A DNA stretch of 64,000 nt from Methanonatronarchaeum sp. AMET-Sl (GCF_029854155.1 NZ_CP122958.1:916001-980000), one strand, 5' to 3'. Positions 9,612 to 18,926 are shown, counted from the first letter of the stretch. Translations and numbers: made by a program. Notes: generated from the sequence alone by a model not told the origin.

Positions 9612-10205
9612 ATGTCTAGCGATAAAAAATCTGATTCGTTTTTAGATCAATTTGGCTTCAAACACCTAAGCATAGTTTTGGTGGTTGCTGCAGTTATAGG
9701 GGGGCTTGCTGCGGCACCTGGAGCCTGGGATTTCACAAGTCAGAATCAATTCTGTGATGATTGTCATAAAGAAATGGATTTTCCAAACGAACTTGCTTTG
9801 TCAACACCTAATTATGGAGATGCCGTTAGAGGTCCACCGGTAAACGCAACCGCTGAACAACACGTTGAGATATTTGAAAGAATAAACATAGAGGAGGGAA
9901 CGGATTGTGTACAATGCCATGTTGGAGATGATTTCCAATCTGTAATTGATGAAAAGGTTATTGGTGGGATGTACGAGGCATTCCAGTTCTATTTAATGGG
10001 AGTTGATGAGTTCCCAGAAGATGTAGAGATTCCAGATGAATACTGTACACAATGCCATACCTCAATTGGTGAAGATCCTGAAAATCACCCACCTTTCGAT
10101 ATAACTGGGTACAACTGTGGAGACTGTCACCAATCCCATGATGATACACATTACGTCAATGTAGATGAAGATACTGAATGCTCGTCATGCCATCTCAATT
10201 GGTAA
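9612..10205 (+). CDS. Membrane-anchored pentaheme cytochrome c (NapC/NirT/NrfH-like)
   Basis: A 197-residue protein with one N-terminal hydrophobic anchor (about residues 18-40) and five CxxCH heme c motifs at residues 48-52 (CDDCH), 99-103 (CVQCH), 145-149 (CTQCH), 169-173 (CGDCH) and 190-194 (CSSCH). The layout, with the first heme just after the anchor, is that of NapC/NirT/NrfH-type quinol- or phenazine-linked cytochromes. The domain between hemes 1 and 3 is acidic. No catalytic partner such as a nitrite, nitrate or TMAO reductase is adjacent, so the electron acceptor is unknown. Coupled to the small membrane protein upstream. Confidence 0.85.
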   Translation: MSSDKKSDSFLDQFGFKHLSIVLVVAAVIGGLAAAPGAWDFTSQNQFCDDCHKEMDFPNELALSTPNYGDAVRGPPVNATAEQHVEIFERINIEEGTDCVQCHVGDDFQSVIDEKVIGGMYEAFQFYLMGVDEFPEDVEIPDEYCTQCHTSIGEDPENHPPFDITGYNCGDCHQSHDDTHYVNVDEDTECSSCHLNW

Positions 10206-10230
10206 ATAGATTTCAAAAAACCTATAGAAT

Positions 10231-10274
10231 TCAAGGCTCTAATCGATATTCCCCCCAAGATTTGGGGGATGTCT
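10231..10274 (+). repeat. Dispersed right-end-like hairpin element (copy 3), bidirectional terminator position
   Basis: TCAAGGCTCTAATCGATATT precedes a 7-bp stem CCCCCAA (10252-10258)/TTGGGGG (10262-10268), followed by ATGTC. The order (TCA-GGC motif, hairpin, GATGTC) is that of the other copies. It lies between convergent genes and ends five bases from the stop codon of the minus-strand cation transporter gene. Confidence 0.5.
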
Positions 10275-10278
10275 ATTT

Positions 10279-11181
10279 TTATTTTTTTTCTGGCTCTAGA
10301 TGTATGTAGGCATCTTTCACTCCTTTGATTTGTTGAAGTTCTTTTTCTATTTTTTCTTCTATTTCATGTGCTTCTATGAGTGATAGGGAGGATGGTACTT
10401 CTAGTTCACAGTATACGTGTATTTCAGGGCCTACATAATGTGCTTCGCAATATAGTTGTTTTGTTATTTCTTTTTGGTTTAATGCTTTCTCTATTTGTTT
10501 CATTGTGTTTTGGGAGGGGGCGCCACCTACTATGTAATTTATGTTTTCGCTAGCCATCTCATATCCTGTTTTAAAGATCCATATTGATACTATTAAACCG
10601 AAGATTATGTCGAGGTATGGATATCCAGATGCGGCTCCAATAACTCCTATTAATGCTGAGGTTGATGCGAATACGTCGGCCATGCTGTCTTTGCTTATAT
10701 CTATAAGGATATTGCTGTCTATTTCGTTTCCTTTTTTCTTTAAGTAGTGGTATAGACCATATTTTGTTAAGATGGATATTGTTAGTGCTATAATGAAATA
10801 TGGTGTGTATTGGTATGTCGGTCCTGTAATTAGGCCTTGGATTCCTTGATATACTATGATTATGCCGACGAATATGATTGAAAATGCTATTAATAGGGAT
10901 AGGAAGGGTTTTATTCTTTCATGTCCGTGGGGATGTTTTTTGTCTGCTGGTTTTAATGCGTAGTACATCCCGATTAACAATATAAAGGAGTATCCCATGT
11001 CTCCTAGGGAGTTGAATGAATCTGACCTTACTGAGAGGCTTTCGAAAATTATGCTTGGAACAAATTTTATTATGAATAGAAATAGGTTAGCGAAAATGAG
11101 TAAAAAAATCAATCCTAATATCTTTTTTTCTCTACTGGTTCTTTTAAATCGGTTATTGATCGATTTCCCAAGCCATTTCAT
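10279..11181 (-). CDS. Cation diffusion facilitator (CDF) metal exporter
   Basis: A 300-residue protein with about six hydrophobic segments. SVRSDSFNSLGDM in the second helix is the CDF metal-site motif, in which the second Asp is normally the metal ligand. HPHGHERIKPF after it is the family's conserved His-rich loop, and the second site reads SKDSMADVFAS, matching the usual DxxxD of helix 5. The last 80 residues (EIHVYCELEVPSSLSLIEAHEIEEKIE) form the cytoplasmic ferredoxin-like domain. CDF proteins export Zn, Mn, Co or Fe; the metal is not predictable here. Confidence 0.88.
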   Translation of the reverse strand: MKWLGKSINNRFKRTSREKKILGLIFLLIFANLFLFIIKFVPSIIFESLSVRSDSFNSLGDMGYSFILLIGMYYALKPADKKHPHGHERIKPFLSLLIAFSIIFVGIIIVYQGIQGLITGPTYQYTPYFIIALTISILTKYGLYHYLKKKGNEIDSNILIDISKDSMADVFASTSALIGVIGAASGYPYLDIIFGLIVSIWIFKTGYEMASENINYIVGGAPSQNTMKQIEKALNQKEITKQLYCEAHYVGPEIHVYCELEVPSSLSLIEAHEIEEKIEKELQQIKGVKDAYIHLEPEKK

Positions 11182-11441
11182 CTGGTTTATCTCCTATAGG
11201 ATATAAAAAAAGCCATGTTATTTAGTTTGTCAGTTTTTTGTTTATCTAAGCTTAGATTTTTTCTTCTATAGAGGTTTTTATAAAATATGGTGTTTAGGGT
11301 TATTCTGTTTTTATTTGTTTTTGCGTTGGGTATGTTTTGATGCGTTTTTAGTTTTTATGGAGGTTTGAGGCAGATTGCCAATTTCTTTAGGTGCGGGATA
11401 CAACATAAAAATAATGTTGTTTGAGGTATGAATCATTTTGT

Positions 11442-11720
11442 ATGGTTGGTAACGATAAGGATAGGATGGTTTTGTGGCCTTCTAACATTGATGTTGATAA
11501 GAGTAGGGGTAGTGGGAGGATTATTGCTAGAGAGGATGCTGTTTCTAATCCTAAGTTGTCTAGGATGGAGAAGGCGGCTAGTGAACTGGATTTAGATCCT
11601 GTTGTTGAGGAAGATAAGGCTTATCCTGGTTTTTGGTGGGAGAGTGAGGGTCGGTTGGTTGTGGATAAGGTTAAGGGGAAGACTGAGGTTGCTAGGGAGA
11701 TTGCTGGGAAGATGAGGTAA
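11442..11720 (+). CDS. srp19: Signal recognition particle 19 kDa protein
   Basis: A short basic/acidic protein with the SRP19 hallmark VLWPSNIDVDKSRGSGRIIA at its start and a GFWWES segment matching the conserved aromatic strand that binds SRP RNA helices 6 and 8. Two starts are plausible: ATG 11442 (92 residues) and ATG 11466 (MVLWPS, as in other archaeal SRP19 proteins), the latter with an AAGGATAGG site in front. Codons are strikingly T/G-ending, unlike the trp operon opposite. SRP19 helps assemble SRP54 onto 7S RNA. Confidence 0.88.
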   Translation: MVGNDKDRMVLWPSNIDVDKSRGSGRIIAREDAVSNPKLSRMEKAASELDLDPVVEEDKAYPGFWWESEGRLVVDKVKGKTEVAREIAGKMR

Positions 11721-11740
11721 AGTATTATTTTATCCTTTTT

Positions 11741-11780
11741 TTAGGTCTTAAGACCTTTTTAGGGAGAGGGGGATGTTATC
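11741..11780 (+). repeat. Dispersed right-end-like hairpin element (copy 4)
   Basis: AGGTCTTAAGACCT (11743-11756, a perfect palindrome) is followed by TTTTAGGGAGAGGGGGATGT. This is the TTAAGACC, AGGGAGAGGATGTCAC order of the other copies, with a decayed stem. Its GATGTTAT end overlaps the stop codon (11776-11778) of the minus-strand MoaD-like gene; srp19 ends 20 bases before it. Confidence 0.5.
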
Positions 11781-12051
11781 CGCCGGATACTGGTGGTAGT
11801 AATGCGATTGTGTCTGTGTTTTTGATTTCTTTGTCTAGTATTTCTTGGTTTTCGATTGTTTTTTCGTTTATTAGTATGTTTACGTTTTTCTTTAGTTTTT
11901 GGTTGTTGTAGATTTCTTGTTTGATTTCTGGGTGTTGTTTTTCTATTTGGTTCATTATTTGTCGTAGTTTTGTTTTTTTGTTTATCTGGATTTCTATTTT
12001 GTCTTTTCCGGCGGTTTCTCTATAGTTTGCGAATAGTTTTATTTCTACCAT
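11776..12051 (-). CDS. MoaD/ThiS-family sulfur carrier protein
   Basis: A 91-residue ubiquitin-fold protein starting MVEIKLFANYRETAGKDKIE and ending PPVSGG, the C-terminal Gly-Gly that is adenylated and thiocarboxylated in MoaD, ThiS and the SAMP proteins. It begins eight bases after trpA stops, so it is carried on the end of the trp operon. It may serve molybdopterin synthesis (a molybdo/tungsto formate dehydrogenase is encoded in this window), thiolation or protein modification; which one cannot be told. The only long extension upstream would overlap trpA and is rejected. Confidence 0.85.
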   Translation of the reverse strand: MVEIKLFANYRETAGKDKIEIQINKKTKLRQIMNQIEKQHPEIKQEIYNNQKLKKNVNILINEKTIENQEILDKEIKNTDTIALLPPVSGG

Positions 12052-12059
12052 ATATTGGT

Positions 12060-12860
12060 TTAGTTTTGTTTGATTTCTATTAAACTTGCTTTTTTCATTT
12101 CTTGTATGTATTTTTTGATTTCGGTTTTTTTGTTTTGTTCTATTTTTTCTACTATTGCGCTTCCGCATATTACTCCGTCTGCCCCTGCTTTTACTGCGCT
12201 TTTTACGTGGCTTGGTTTTGATATTCCGAAGCCTATTGCTATTGGGTGGTTTGTTTGTTTTTTTAGGTTTTTTATGAAGTTTATGGCTGTTTCTGGTAGT
12301 TCTTTTCTTGCTCCTGTTACTCCTAGTCTGGATACTGCGTATAGGAATCCGTTTGTTTTGTTTGAGATGTGGTTTATTCTTTCTTGGTTTGTGTTTTCTG
12401 CGACTAGGTATATTTGGTTTATTTTGTTTGTTTTTGCTTGTTTTAAGGCTGTTTTTGATTCTTCTGGAGGCATGTCGGGTATTATTATTCCGTTTACTCC
12501 TGTTTGTTTTAGTTTTTTATAGAATTCTGGAATGCCGTATTGGTATATTAGGTTGTAGTAACTCATTAGGACTATTGGTATGTCGGATTTTTTGCGTATC
12601 TCTTTTATTATTTTGAATGTGTCTTTGACTTTGAATCCGTTTTTTAGGGCTCTTTTGTATCCTTTTTGTATTGTTGGGCCATCTGCTGCGGGATCGCTGT
12701 ATGGTATTCCGATTTCCAGTATGTCTGCTCCTCCTTCTATTATGTCCATTGCTATTTCTATTGAGGTGTCTATGTCTGGGTCGCCTGCCACTATGAATGG
12801 CATGAATGCGGTTTGTTTTTTTCGGTTTATTTTTTCTTTTAGTGGTGTTTTTTGTTTCAT
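12060..12860 (-). CDS. trpA: Tryptophan synthase alpha chain
   Basis: A 266-residue TIM-barrel protein. GADILEIGIPYSDPAADGPTIQ contains the catalytic Glu and Asp that cleave indole-3-glycerol phosphate to indole. The phosphate-binding end reads GFGISKPSHVKSAVKAGADGVICGSAIV. Indole passes to TrpB through a tunnel. It starts directly after the trpB stop codon and is the last classical trp gene of the operon. Confidence 0.96.
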   Translation of the reverse strand: MKQKTPLKEKINRKKQTAFMPFIVAGDPDIDTSIEIAMDIIEGGADILEIGIPYSDPAADGPTIQKGYKRALKNGFKVKDTFKIIKEIRKKSDIPIVLMSYYNLIYQYGIPEFYKKLKQTGVNGIIIPDMPPEESKTALKQAKTNKINQIYLVAENTNQERINHISNKTNGFLYAVSRLGVTGARKELPETAINFIKNLKKQTNHPIAIGFGISKPSHVKSAVKAGADGVICGSAIVEKIEQNKKTEIKKYIQEMKKASLIEIKQN

Positions 12861-13997
12861 TTATTCGTCCTCCGATATTTTTTGTACGTCTTTATCTCCT
12901 CTTCCTGAGAGGTTTATTATGACGATGTCGTCTTCTTCGAGTTTGTGTTTGATTTTGTTTAGGTGTGCTATGGCGTGTGAGGATTCTAGTGCTGGTATTA
13001 TTCCTTCTTTTTGGGAGAGTTGTTTGAAGGCTTTTAATGCTTCTTGGTTGTTTGCTGTTGTGTATTTTGCCCTACCTTCTTCTTTTAGCATGCTGTGTTC
13101 TGGACCTATTCCTGGGTAGTCTAGTCCGGCTGCTATGCTGTCTGTACTGCCTACTTGGCCGTCGCTGTCTTGTAGTAGGTAGGACATTGAGCCTTGTAGT
13201 ACTCCTTTGCTTCCTTTTTGTAGGGATGAAGCGCCTTCTGCTTCAACACCTATTAATTCGACTTGGTTTTCTCTGAATTCATGGAAGATTCCTATTGCGT
13301 TGCTTCCACCGCCTACACAAGCGATTATTTTGTCTGGTAATCTGTTTTCTGCTTCAAGTATCTGTTGTTTTGTTTCTCGACCTATAACGCTCTGGAAGTC
13401 TCTTACTATTTCGGGGAATGGTGATGGTCCTACGACTGAGCCGATTAGGTAGTGGGTTGTGTCTAGACTTGATACCCAATCTCTTAATGCTTCGTTTACG
13501 GCGTCTTTTAGTTTTTTTTGGCCTGATGTGACGGGGTTGACTTCTGCGCCTAATAAACGCATTCGGAAGACATTTAGTTGTTGTCTTTCGACGTCTTTTT
13601 GCCCCATAAATACCTCGGTTTTTAAGCCGATTTTGGCTCCAGCGATTGATGTTGCTACTCCGTGTTGGCCTGCACCTGTTTCAGCTATGATTCTTTCTTT
13701 ACCCATGTATTTAGCCATCAATGCCTGTCCAAGTGTGTTGTTTATTTTGTGTGCTCCGCCGTGAAGTAGGTCCTCTCGTTTTAGGTATACTTTGCATCCG
13801 ATTTCGTTGGATAGTCCTTCTGAGTATGTTAGGGGTGTTGGCCGTCCAGCGAACTCCTTTAAGTGTTGGTTTAATGCTTGGTTGAATTCATCGTCGTTTT
13901 TGAGTTGTTGGTATTCTTTTTCTAGTTCTTGTAGAGCTGGGATTATTGGTTCTGGAACGAACTTTCCTCCAAACTCCTTAAAATCTCTTTTATTCAA
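12861..13997 (-). CDS. trpB: Tryptophan synthase beta chain
   Basis: A 378-residue PLP enzyme. The PLP lysine is in [19 protein letters not shown], the glycine-rich phosphate loop is [12 protein letters not shown], and [12 protein letters not shown] is the substrate Glu region. It joins indole and serine to make tryptophan. The [15 protein letters not shown] opening and the length are those of the TrpB1 type that works with TrpA, and it is immediately followed by trpA. The start overlaps the trpF stop by eight bases. Confidence 0.96.
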   Translation of the reverse strand: MNKRDFKEFGGKFVPEPIIPALQELEKEYQQLKNDDEFNQALNQHLKEFAGRPTPLTYSEGLSNEIGCKVYLKREDLLHGGAHKINNTLGQALMAKYMGKERIIAETGAGQHGVATSIAGAKIGLKTEVFMGQKDVERQQLNVFRMRLLGAEVNPVTSGQKKLKDAVNEALRDWVSSLDTTHYLIGSVVGPSPFPEIVRDFQSVIGRETKQQILEAENRLPDKIIACVGGGSNAIGIFHEFRENQVELIGVEAEGASSLQKGSKGVLQGSMSYLLQDSDGQVGSTDSIAAGLDYPGIGPEHSMLKEEGRAKYTTANNQEALKAFKQLSQKEGIIPALESSHAIAHLNKIKHKLEEDDIVIINLSGRGDKDVQKISEDE

Positions 13998-14580
13998 TTT
14001 GACACCTCAATTTTTTGTGGAAATCTTTCATTTTAATGTGGTTTTTAATTCCAGGTGTTTCTTCAACTCCTGATGAAACATCTACTCCATATATGTCTAG
14101 GGCCTGTATTTTCTCTATGTTTGTTGGGTTTAGGCCGCCTGAAACTATTGTTGGGTATTTAAGGTTTTTTATTTTGTTTTTTATTGCTTTGATATCTATC
14201 TGTATTCCTTGGCCTCTACTACTATCTATTAATAAGGCATCTGTTTGTTGGGATGGTTCTAATTTATTTATTTCATTTTCTTCGATGGCTTGAATTATTG
14301 CTGTGTTTTTTGGTATTCTGAGTTTGTTGGGGTCGGTATATAGTTGTAGAGCGTCTGGGTTTAGTTGAAGTATTTCTTGTATTTTTTTCTGTGATTTTGT
14401 TGTTGTTACGCAGACTTTTGTTATGTATGGGCCTAGTTGGTTGAAGATCTTTCTTGCTTTCTTTAATGGGATGTTTCTGGGTGAATCTGTTTTAACTATA
14501 ACTCCTATTGCGTTGAAACCAATTTTTTCTGCTTTTAATGCGTCTTTGGTTTGTGTTATTCCACATATTTTTATGCGCAT
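13990..14580 (-). CDS. trpF: Phosphoribosylanthranilate isomerase
   Basis: A 196-residue TIM-barrel protein beginning MRIKICGIT, with the catalytic Cys in the first strand as in Trp[13 protein letters not shown] through [14 protein letters not shown] carries the catalytic Asp, and [13 protein letters not shown] with [20 protein letters not shown] forms the phosphate-binding end. It performs the Amadori rearrangement before TrpC. Slightly short for the family but complete. Overlaps trpC and trpB. Confidence 0.94.
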   Translation of the reverse strand: MRIKICGITQTKDALKAEKIGFNAIGVIVKTDSPRNIPLKKARKIFNQLGPYITKVCVTTTKSQKKIQEILQLNPDALQLYTDPNKLRIPKNTAIIQAIEENEINKLEPSQQTDALLIDSSRGQGIQIDIKAIKNKIKNLKYPTIVSGGLNPTNIEKIQALDIYGVDVSSGVEETPGIKNHIKMKDFHKKLRCQIE

Positions 14581-15341
14581 AGTAGGCCCTCCAGACGTTT
14601 TGCTGGATTTTTTGATTTCATTAACTCGGTTCCTATTAGAAATCCATCGCAGTATGGCTTTAGTTTTTTTATGTCGTCTTTGTTTTTTATACCGCTTTCT
14701 GAGATTATTGTTTTGTCTTCTGGTATTTTTTTGGAGAGCTCGATAGTGGTGTTTAAATCTATTTCAAGGGTTTTTAGGTTCCTGTTATTTATTCCTATTA
14801 TCTCTGCTCCTGAATTTATAGCTATATCTAGTTCTCTTTGTGTTCTAGTTTCTACTAATGCTTCTAAACCGTTTTTCTTGCATTCCATTAGGTATTTTGG
14901 AAGTTCTTCTCCTAGTAATGAGGTTATTAGTAATACTGCGTCCCCACCTAACTGACGGGTTTCTTTTATTTGGATAGGGTCTATTATGAAGTCTTTTCGG
15001 AGTATTGGGCCGTTATAGTTTTTTCGAGCGATTTCAAGGTATTCTTTCTTTCCTTTGAAGTAGTTTGGCTCTGTCAATATTGATAATGCTTGTGCGTTTC
15101 TTAGTTTTTTTATAGTTTGCTTGGTTTTCTGGGGCGTTGGTTCTTGGATCATTCCTTTGGATGGAGATGAGTATTTTAGTTCGGCTATTATAGCTGTTGA
15201 GTTATATGGTTTGTTTTTTATTGCTTTTTGAAGGCTTTTTGTGGGATGTGTATTTATTTCACTTGGGTTTTTGAGTTCTACGGGGTTTTCATTTAGCTCT
15301 TTCTGAACGGTTTTCTTTATTTCTTTAAGTACGTTTGGCAT
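14571..15341 (-). CDS. trpC: Indole-3-glycerol phosphate synthase
   Basis: A 256-residue TIM-barrel protein. IIAELKYSSPSKGMI holds the catalytic Lys of the first strand, ILRKDFIIDPIQIKE the second catalytic Lys, and GINNRNLKTLEID plus ISESGIKNKDDIKKL the substrate-binding strands. It closes the indole ring. It overlaps trpF by ten bases and trpD by 17 bases, showing tight translational coupling. Confidence 0.95.
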   Translation of the reverse strand: MPNVLKEIKKTVQKELNENPVELKNPSEINTHPTKSLQKAIKNKPYNSTAIIAELKYSSPSKGMIQEPTPQKTKQTIKKLRNAQALSILTEPNYFKGKKEYLEIARKNYNGPILRKDFIIDPIQIKETRQLGGDAVLLITSLLGEELPKYLMECKKNGLEALVETRTQRELDIAINSGAEIIGINNRNLKTLEIDLNTTIELSKKIPEDKTIISESGIKNKDDIKKLKPYCDGFLIGTELMKSKNPAKRLEGLLCA

Positions 15342-16344
15342 GTTTGCTTGCCTCCCTTAACTCTTTTAGTTTTTCCATGCTTGCACCACTGTCTATACTG
15401 TTTTTAGCTATTTCAACTCCTTCTTTGATTGAGCTGGCTTTTCCGGATAGGTAGATTGCAGCACCTGCGTTAGCTAGAACTATGTCTCTTTTAGCGTTTT
15501 TCTCTCCTTTTAGTATTTTATTGATGATTTGGGCGTTTGTTTTAGTGTCTCCACCTTTTATTGTTTTTAGAGGTTGTTTTTGAAGGCCTATGTCTTCTGG
15601 CTCTATATGATAGGATTTTATTTTGTTGTCTTTGAGTTCGGATATTAATGTGGTTCCTGTTATAGTTATTTCATCAAGTCCATCGCCGTGAACTACTAAA
15701 CCTCGTTCTAATTCGAGGTTTTTTAATACTGAAGCGATTTTATTTGTTAGGTTGGGTGAGAAAACACCTAATAGTTGTCTGTCTGCGTTTGCTGGGTTTG
15801 TTAGAGGTCCGATTATGTTGAAGAATGTTTTGAATCCGACTTCTTTTCTTGCGGTCATTGCATGTTTCATTGCGGTATGAAACTCTGGAGCGTAGAGAAA
15901 AACCATTCCTACTTTATTTAAAACTGTTTCCGATTGTTCTATTGTTAGTGATAAAGGGATTCCTAGTTCTTCTAGGACATCTGCGGAGCCGCAGCGACTG
16001 CTGACACTTCTGTTTCCATGTTTCACCACGTTTATATCTGATGCGGCTGTGACTATTGCTGTAGCAGTGCTTATGTTAAATGTGTTCGAGCCATCTCCAC
16101 CGGTTCCACATGTATCTATCAATGGGGGTTGAGGGGTGTTTTCAAGGGTCTTTGCAAAACCCTTTATCTTTCTTGCAAAGGCAGCTATTTCTTCTGTTGT
16201 CTCTCCCTTCATGTGCATTGCTGTTAAGAATGAAGCTATTTGGGGGTCGCTGGCTTTACCGGTCATTATTTCGTTTATAGCGGACTCTGCTTCTTTTTTA
16301 TTAAGATGGTGTCCTGAAACAGCTTTCTTTAATGCGGTATTCAT
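15325..16344 (-). CDS. trpD: Anthranilate phosphoribosyltransferase
   Basis: A 339-residue protein when started at ATG 16344 (MNTALKKAVSGHHL); an in-frame GTG at 16356 overlapping the trpG stop would add four residues. DTCGTGGDGSNTFNISTA is the PRPP-binding glycine loop and KHGNRSVSSRCGSADVLEELG the anthranilate/PRPP motif. It transfers phosphoribose to anthranilate. The separate trpD next to trpG shows that the two are not fused here. Confidence 0.95.
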   Translation of the reverse strand: MNTALKKAVSGHHLNKKEAESAINEIMTGKASDPQIASFLTAMHMKGETTEEIAAFARKIKGFAKTLENTPQPPLIDTCGTGGDGSNTFNISTATAIVTAASDINVVKHGNRSVSSRCGSADVLEELGIPLSLTIEQSETVLNKVGMVFLYAPEFHTAMKHAMTARKEVGFKTFFNIIGPLTNPANADRQLLGVFSPNLTNKIASVLKNLELERGLVVHGDGLDEITITGTTLISELKDNKIKSYHIEPEDIGLQKQPLKTIKGGDTKTNAQIINKILKGEKNAKRDIVLANAGAAIYLSGKASSIKEGVEIAKNSIDSGASMEKLKELREASKHAKRT

Positions 16345-16352
16345 CAAAAAAA

Positions 16353-16907
16353 TCACTCTCCATATATAAAATTAGTTAAGATCTGTTTTCCATAACTGGA
16401 TGCTATGCTCTCCGGATGGAACTGGATACCGTATAAAGGCTTTTTTTTATGAGAGATTGCCATAACTTTTTGGTCTTCACTGGATCTAGCGATAACTTCA
16501 AATTCTTTTGGCAACGGCTCATTAACTATCAATGAATGGTATCTTGTAGCTTTGAATCTTTTAGGTATGTCTCCAAAGAGTCTATTTCCATTATGATTGA
16601 TTTCACTGGTTTTTCCATGAATAGGTGTTGTTTTTTCGATGCAGCCTCCGTAGGTGTGTGCTATCACTTGATGGCCTAGGCATACGCCTAGAACTGGTTT
16701 TTCTAAATAGTTTATTATTTCACTGCAGTTTCCAGCGTTTTCTGGTTTTCCGGGGCCTGGTGACAGTATTACTCGATCTATGTCTGTTGGTATTTTTTTA
16801 AGGTCGTCATCGTTTTTTATGACTGTTGGGTTGGCTTTCAGTTCTCCAACCATCTGGTAGAGGTTGTAGGTGAAGCTGTCATAGCAATCTACTATTAGAA
16901 CGTTCAT
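16353..16907 (-). CDS. trpG: Anthranilate synthase component II (glutamine amidotransferase)
   Basis: A 184-residue class I glutamine amidotransferase. The nucleophile lies in [17 protein letters not shown], the oxyanion strand in [13 protein letters not shown], and the catalytic His/Glu pair in [12 protein letters not shown]. It supplies ammonia to TrpE. It overlaps the trpE stop by four bases (ATGA-type junction), typical of subunits made in equal amounts. Confidence 0.95.
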   Translation of the reverse strand: MNVLIVDCYDSFTYNLYQMVGELKANPTVIKNDDDLKKIPTDIDRVILSPGPGKPENAGNCSEIINYLEKPVLGVCLGHQVIAHTYGGCIEKTTPIHGKTSEINHNGNRLFGDIPKRFKATRYHSLIVNEPLPKEFEVIARSSEDQKVMAISHKKKPLYGIQFHPESIASSYGKQILTNFIYGE

Positions 16908-18361
16908 TGTGCACCCTCTGCCATCTTGATTGCTTCAATACCGGCTTGGCCTTTTTCTTTTGTTTCTTCCCACTCTCTTTCAGGTTTTGAATCGTTTACA
17001 ATTCCAGCTCCTAACTGTAGGCTTGCTGTGTTGTTTTTTGAGAGAATTGTTCGAATTGCTATTGCGAAATCCATGTTTCCGTTGAATCCCATGTATCCAA
17101 CTGCTCCCGCGTATATCCCTCTGTTTTCCGGCTCTAGTTCATTTATTATCTCCATAGCTCTTAGTTTAGGAGCTCCTGATACAGTGCCAGCTGGAAAACA
17201 AGATTTTAAGGCGTCTGATGCGTTTAGGTTTTTGTTGATTTTTCCTTCAACTTTTGATGTGATGTGTTGGACGTGAGAGAATTTTTCTATATCTGCGAAC
17301 TCGTTTACTTTTACCGTTCCGAATTTTGATATCTGTCCGACGTCGTTTCTTGCTAAATCAACGAGCATTATGTGTTCGGCCATCTCTTTTTCATCATTGA
17401 GCAGTTCTTTGGCTAGTTTTTGGTCTTCTTTTTCTGTCTTGCCTCTCCGTCTTGTCCCTGCTATTGGTACGGTCATTACGGTGTTGTCTTGTACTCTAAC
17501 AAGCATTTCAGGACTGCTTCCTATTACTCTGTGTTCTCCAAAGTCTACGTAATACATGTATGGGCTTGGGTTTATTTTATCGAGAGCGGCATAGATATTG
17601 AATGGGTTTCCTGAGAATTCTACATCAAGTCTCCTGGAGATAACGGCTTGAAAGATATCGCCCTCTTTTATGTATGTTTTGGTTTTTTCAACCGCATCCA
17701 TGTATTTTCTGCGTGTTATGTTTGATTTATAGTTTGTTTGTTTTTTATTGAAGGCTCTATCTATGGGTTGGTAGTTTTTAATCTTTTTTTCAAGTTTTTT
17801 CAGTTCTTTTTTTGTTTCTTCTTGTTTTTCTGTATCGAGAATTAGTTTAGTTAGGTAGAGTAGGTCTTTTTTATGGTCAAAAACAAGGTATTTTTCACAT
17901 ACCATAAACTCTGCAAGGGTTTTTTCTCCTGGTTTTTTCAGCCTGGGATGTATTTCTTCGATTATGTCGTAAGCGAAATATCCTACTGCCCCTCCATCGA
18001 AACGGGGTATCTCTGATTTTAGGTAGTTGAATGATTCAGTTATTTTTTTTATTTTATCGATTGCGGTTTTTTGGTCGTCAATCTTGATTTCTGAGATGTA
18101 TTCTTTTTTTCCTTCGATTTTGGTTTCTTGGTTCGTTATTTTTGTTTTAATGATTGGGTTTAGGCCGATGAAGGAGAATCTTGATAGTTTTTCTTTTCCT
18201 TCTCTTGATTCCAGTAGGAATCCTGGGCCTTTTGATATTCTTTGGTATATGTCCATCGGTTTTATTGCTGGGATTTCTGTTTTATGGACTACTGGTGTTA
18301 TTGTGGGGTTTTTGGTGTTTTTCTTTTTTTTCTGGGTTTTAGATTCTGGATCAACAAACAT
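16904..18361 (-). CDS. trpE: Anthranilate synthase component I
   Basis: A 485-residue chorismate-using enzyme. The N-terminal half has [20 protein letters not shown], which includes the LLES motif of the tryptophan feedback site, so allosteric control is likely. The C-terminal chorismate-binding domain shows [38 protein letters not shown], and [14 protein letters not shown]. An unusual Lys/Asn-rich stretch (about residues 8-20) precedes the domain. It is the first gene of trpEGDCFBA and lies behind two operator-like palindromes. Confidence 0.95.
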   Translation of the reverse strand: MFVDPESKTQKKKKNTKNPTITPVVHKTEIPAIKPMDIYQRISKGPGFLLESREGKEKLSRFSFIGLNPIIKTKITNQETKIEGKKEYISEIKIDDQKTAIDKIKKITESFNYLKSEIPRFDGGAVGYFAYDIIEEIHPRLKKPGEKTLAEFMVCEKYLVFDHKKDLLYLTKLILDTEKQEETKKELKKLEKKIKNYQPIDRAFNKKQTNYKSNITRRKYMDAVEKTKTYIKEGDIFQAVISRRLDVEFSGNPFNIYAALDKINPSPYMYYVDFGEHRVIGSSPEMLVRVQDNTVMTVPIAGTRRRGKTEKEDQKLAKELLNDEKEMAEHIMLVDLARNDVGQISKFGTVKVNEFADIEKFSHVQHITSKVEGKINKNLNASDALKSCFPAGTVSGAPKLRAMEIINELEPENRGIYAGAVGYMGFNGNMDFAIAIRTILSKNNTASLQLGAGIVNDSKPEREWEETKEKGQAGIEAIKMAEGAQ

Positions 18362-18375
18362 AATTACACACTTCT

Positions 18376-18434
18376 GTACTATATAGTACTAAATTAAACT
18401 TTAACACACAGTATTGTGTATATTATATAGATAA
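18376..18434 (-). promoter_or_regulatory. trp promoter with two operator-like palindromes
   Basis: Reading upstream from trpE, a perfect 14-bp palindrome GTACTATATAGTAC (18376-18389) lies 15 bases before the start codon and a second inverted repeat, ACACA-GTAT-TGTGT, lies at 18406-18419. A TATA-like box (CTATATAATATA on the minus strand, about 18421-18432) is just beyond it. One operator therefore sits between TATA box and probable start site and the other in the leader, the arrangement expected for repression. TrpY of Methanothermobacter binds TGTACA boxes; the first palindrome contains TGTACT and its mirror image. The regulator itself is not identified here. Confidence 0.6.
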
Positions 18435-18522
18435 ACCTTTCCCCCAAAAAAACAAAAACCAAACAAAAAACCCAAAAAACACTTCAACACCTAACAAAAA
18501 ACCCAAAACCAACTACATTATG

Positions 18523-18571
18523 TTAACTCAGGCATTAAGACCCCTCCTCTTCAGTAAGAGAAGGATATCAC
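18523..18571 (+). repeat. Dispersed right-end-like hairpin element (copy 5)
   Basis: TTAACTCAGGCATTAAGACC, then CCTCCTCTTCAGTAAGAGAAGG, then ATATCAC. This is a near match to the reverse-strand copy at 1064-1112, including TTAACTCAGG, TAAGACC and the CTTCAG loop. It points toward the 3' end of the minus-strand winged-helix gene (stop at 18672, about 100 bases away). The 90 bases before it are an unstructured A/C-rich stretch. Confidence 0.65.
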
Positions 18572-18671
18572 AGACACATACTCAAAACTCTCAATAAAAT
18601 CAAAAATAAGCAGGTTAATTAAATCAGATAAAAAAAATAATTAATGTCCTCTGAAATCCTGAATGGATGTT

Positions 18672-18926
18672 TCAATCCCTCTCAAGTTCATGTACTTCCT
18701 CAGCAACCTTTTTTCCCAAATCAGTTAAACTGTATTCGTTCTTGGTTTTTTCAACCAAACCCTTTTCTTTAAGTTCATCTAAAGCTTGAAGCGCTGCTGT
18801 TTCAATCAACCTTCTTTTCTTGATAATGAACTCAGGCTCAGAAGCACCATTCTTCTTAAGCACACTGATAATCTGCCTTGCATTGGCATTACCAATAACA
18901 TAACCCTTAGCTTCATCAACGCTCAT
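18672..18926 (-). CDS. Small winged-helix DNA-binding protein
   Basis: An 84-residue protein starting at ATG 18926 ([20 protein letters not shown]). The predicted helices [28 protein letters not shown] and the wing [16 protein letters not shown] make a compact winged-helix domain of the MarR/ArsR size class with no ligand domain. It lies 250 bases beyond the trp promoter and is read in the same direction, so it is a candidate, but unproven, trp regulator. Longer upstream starts would add a hydrophobic stretch lacking family character. Confidence 0.7.
   Translation of the reverse strand: MSVDEAKGYVIGNANARQIISVLKKNGASEPEFIIKKRRLIETAALQALDELKEKGLVEKTKNEYSLTDLGKKVAEEVHELERD

Noticed and set aside
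11185..11441. SRP 7S RNA gene before srp19
   Set aside because: The gap is too short and shows no SRP Alu or S-domain stems; it is T-rich with only a possible 17-codon frame.
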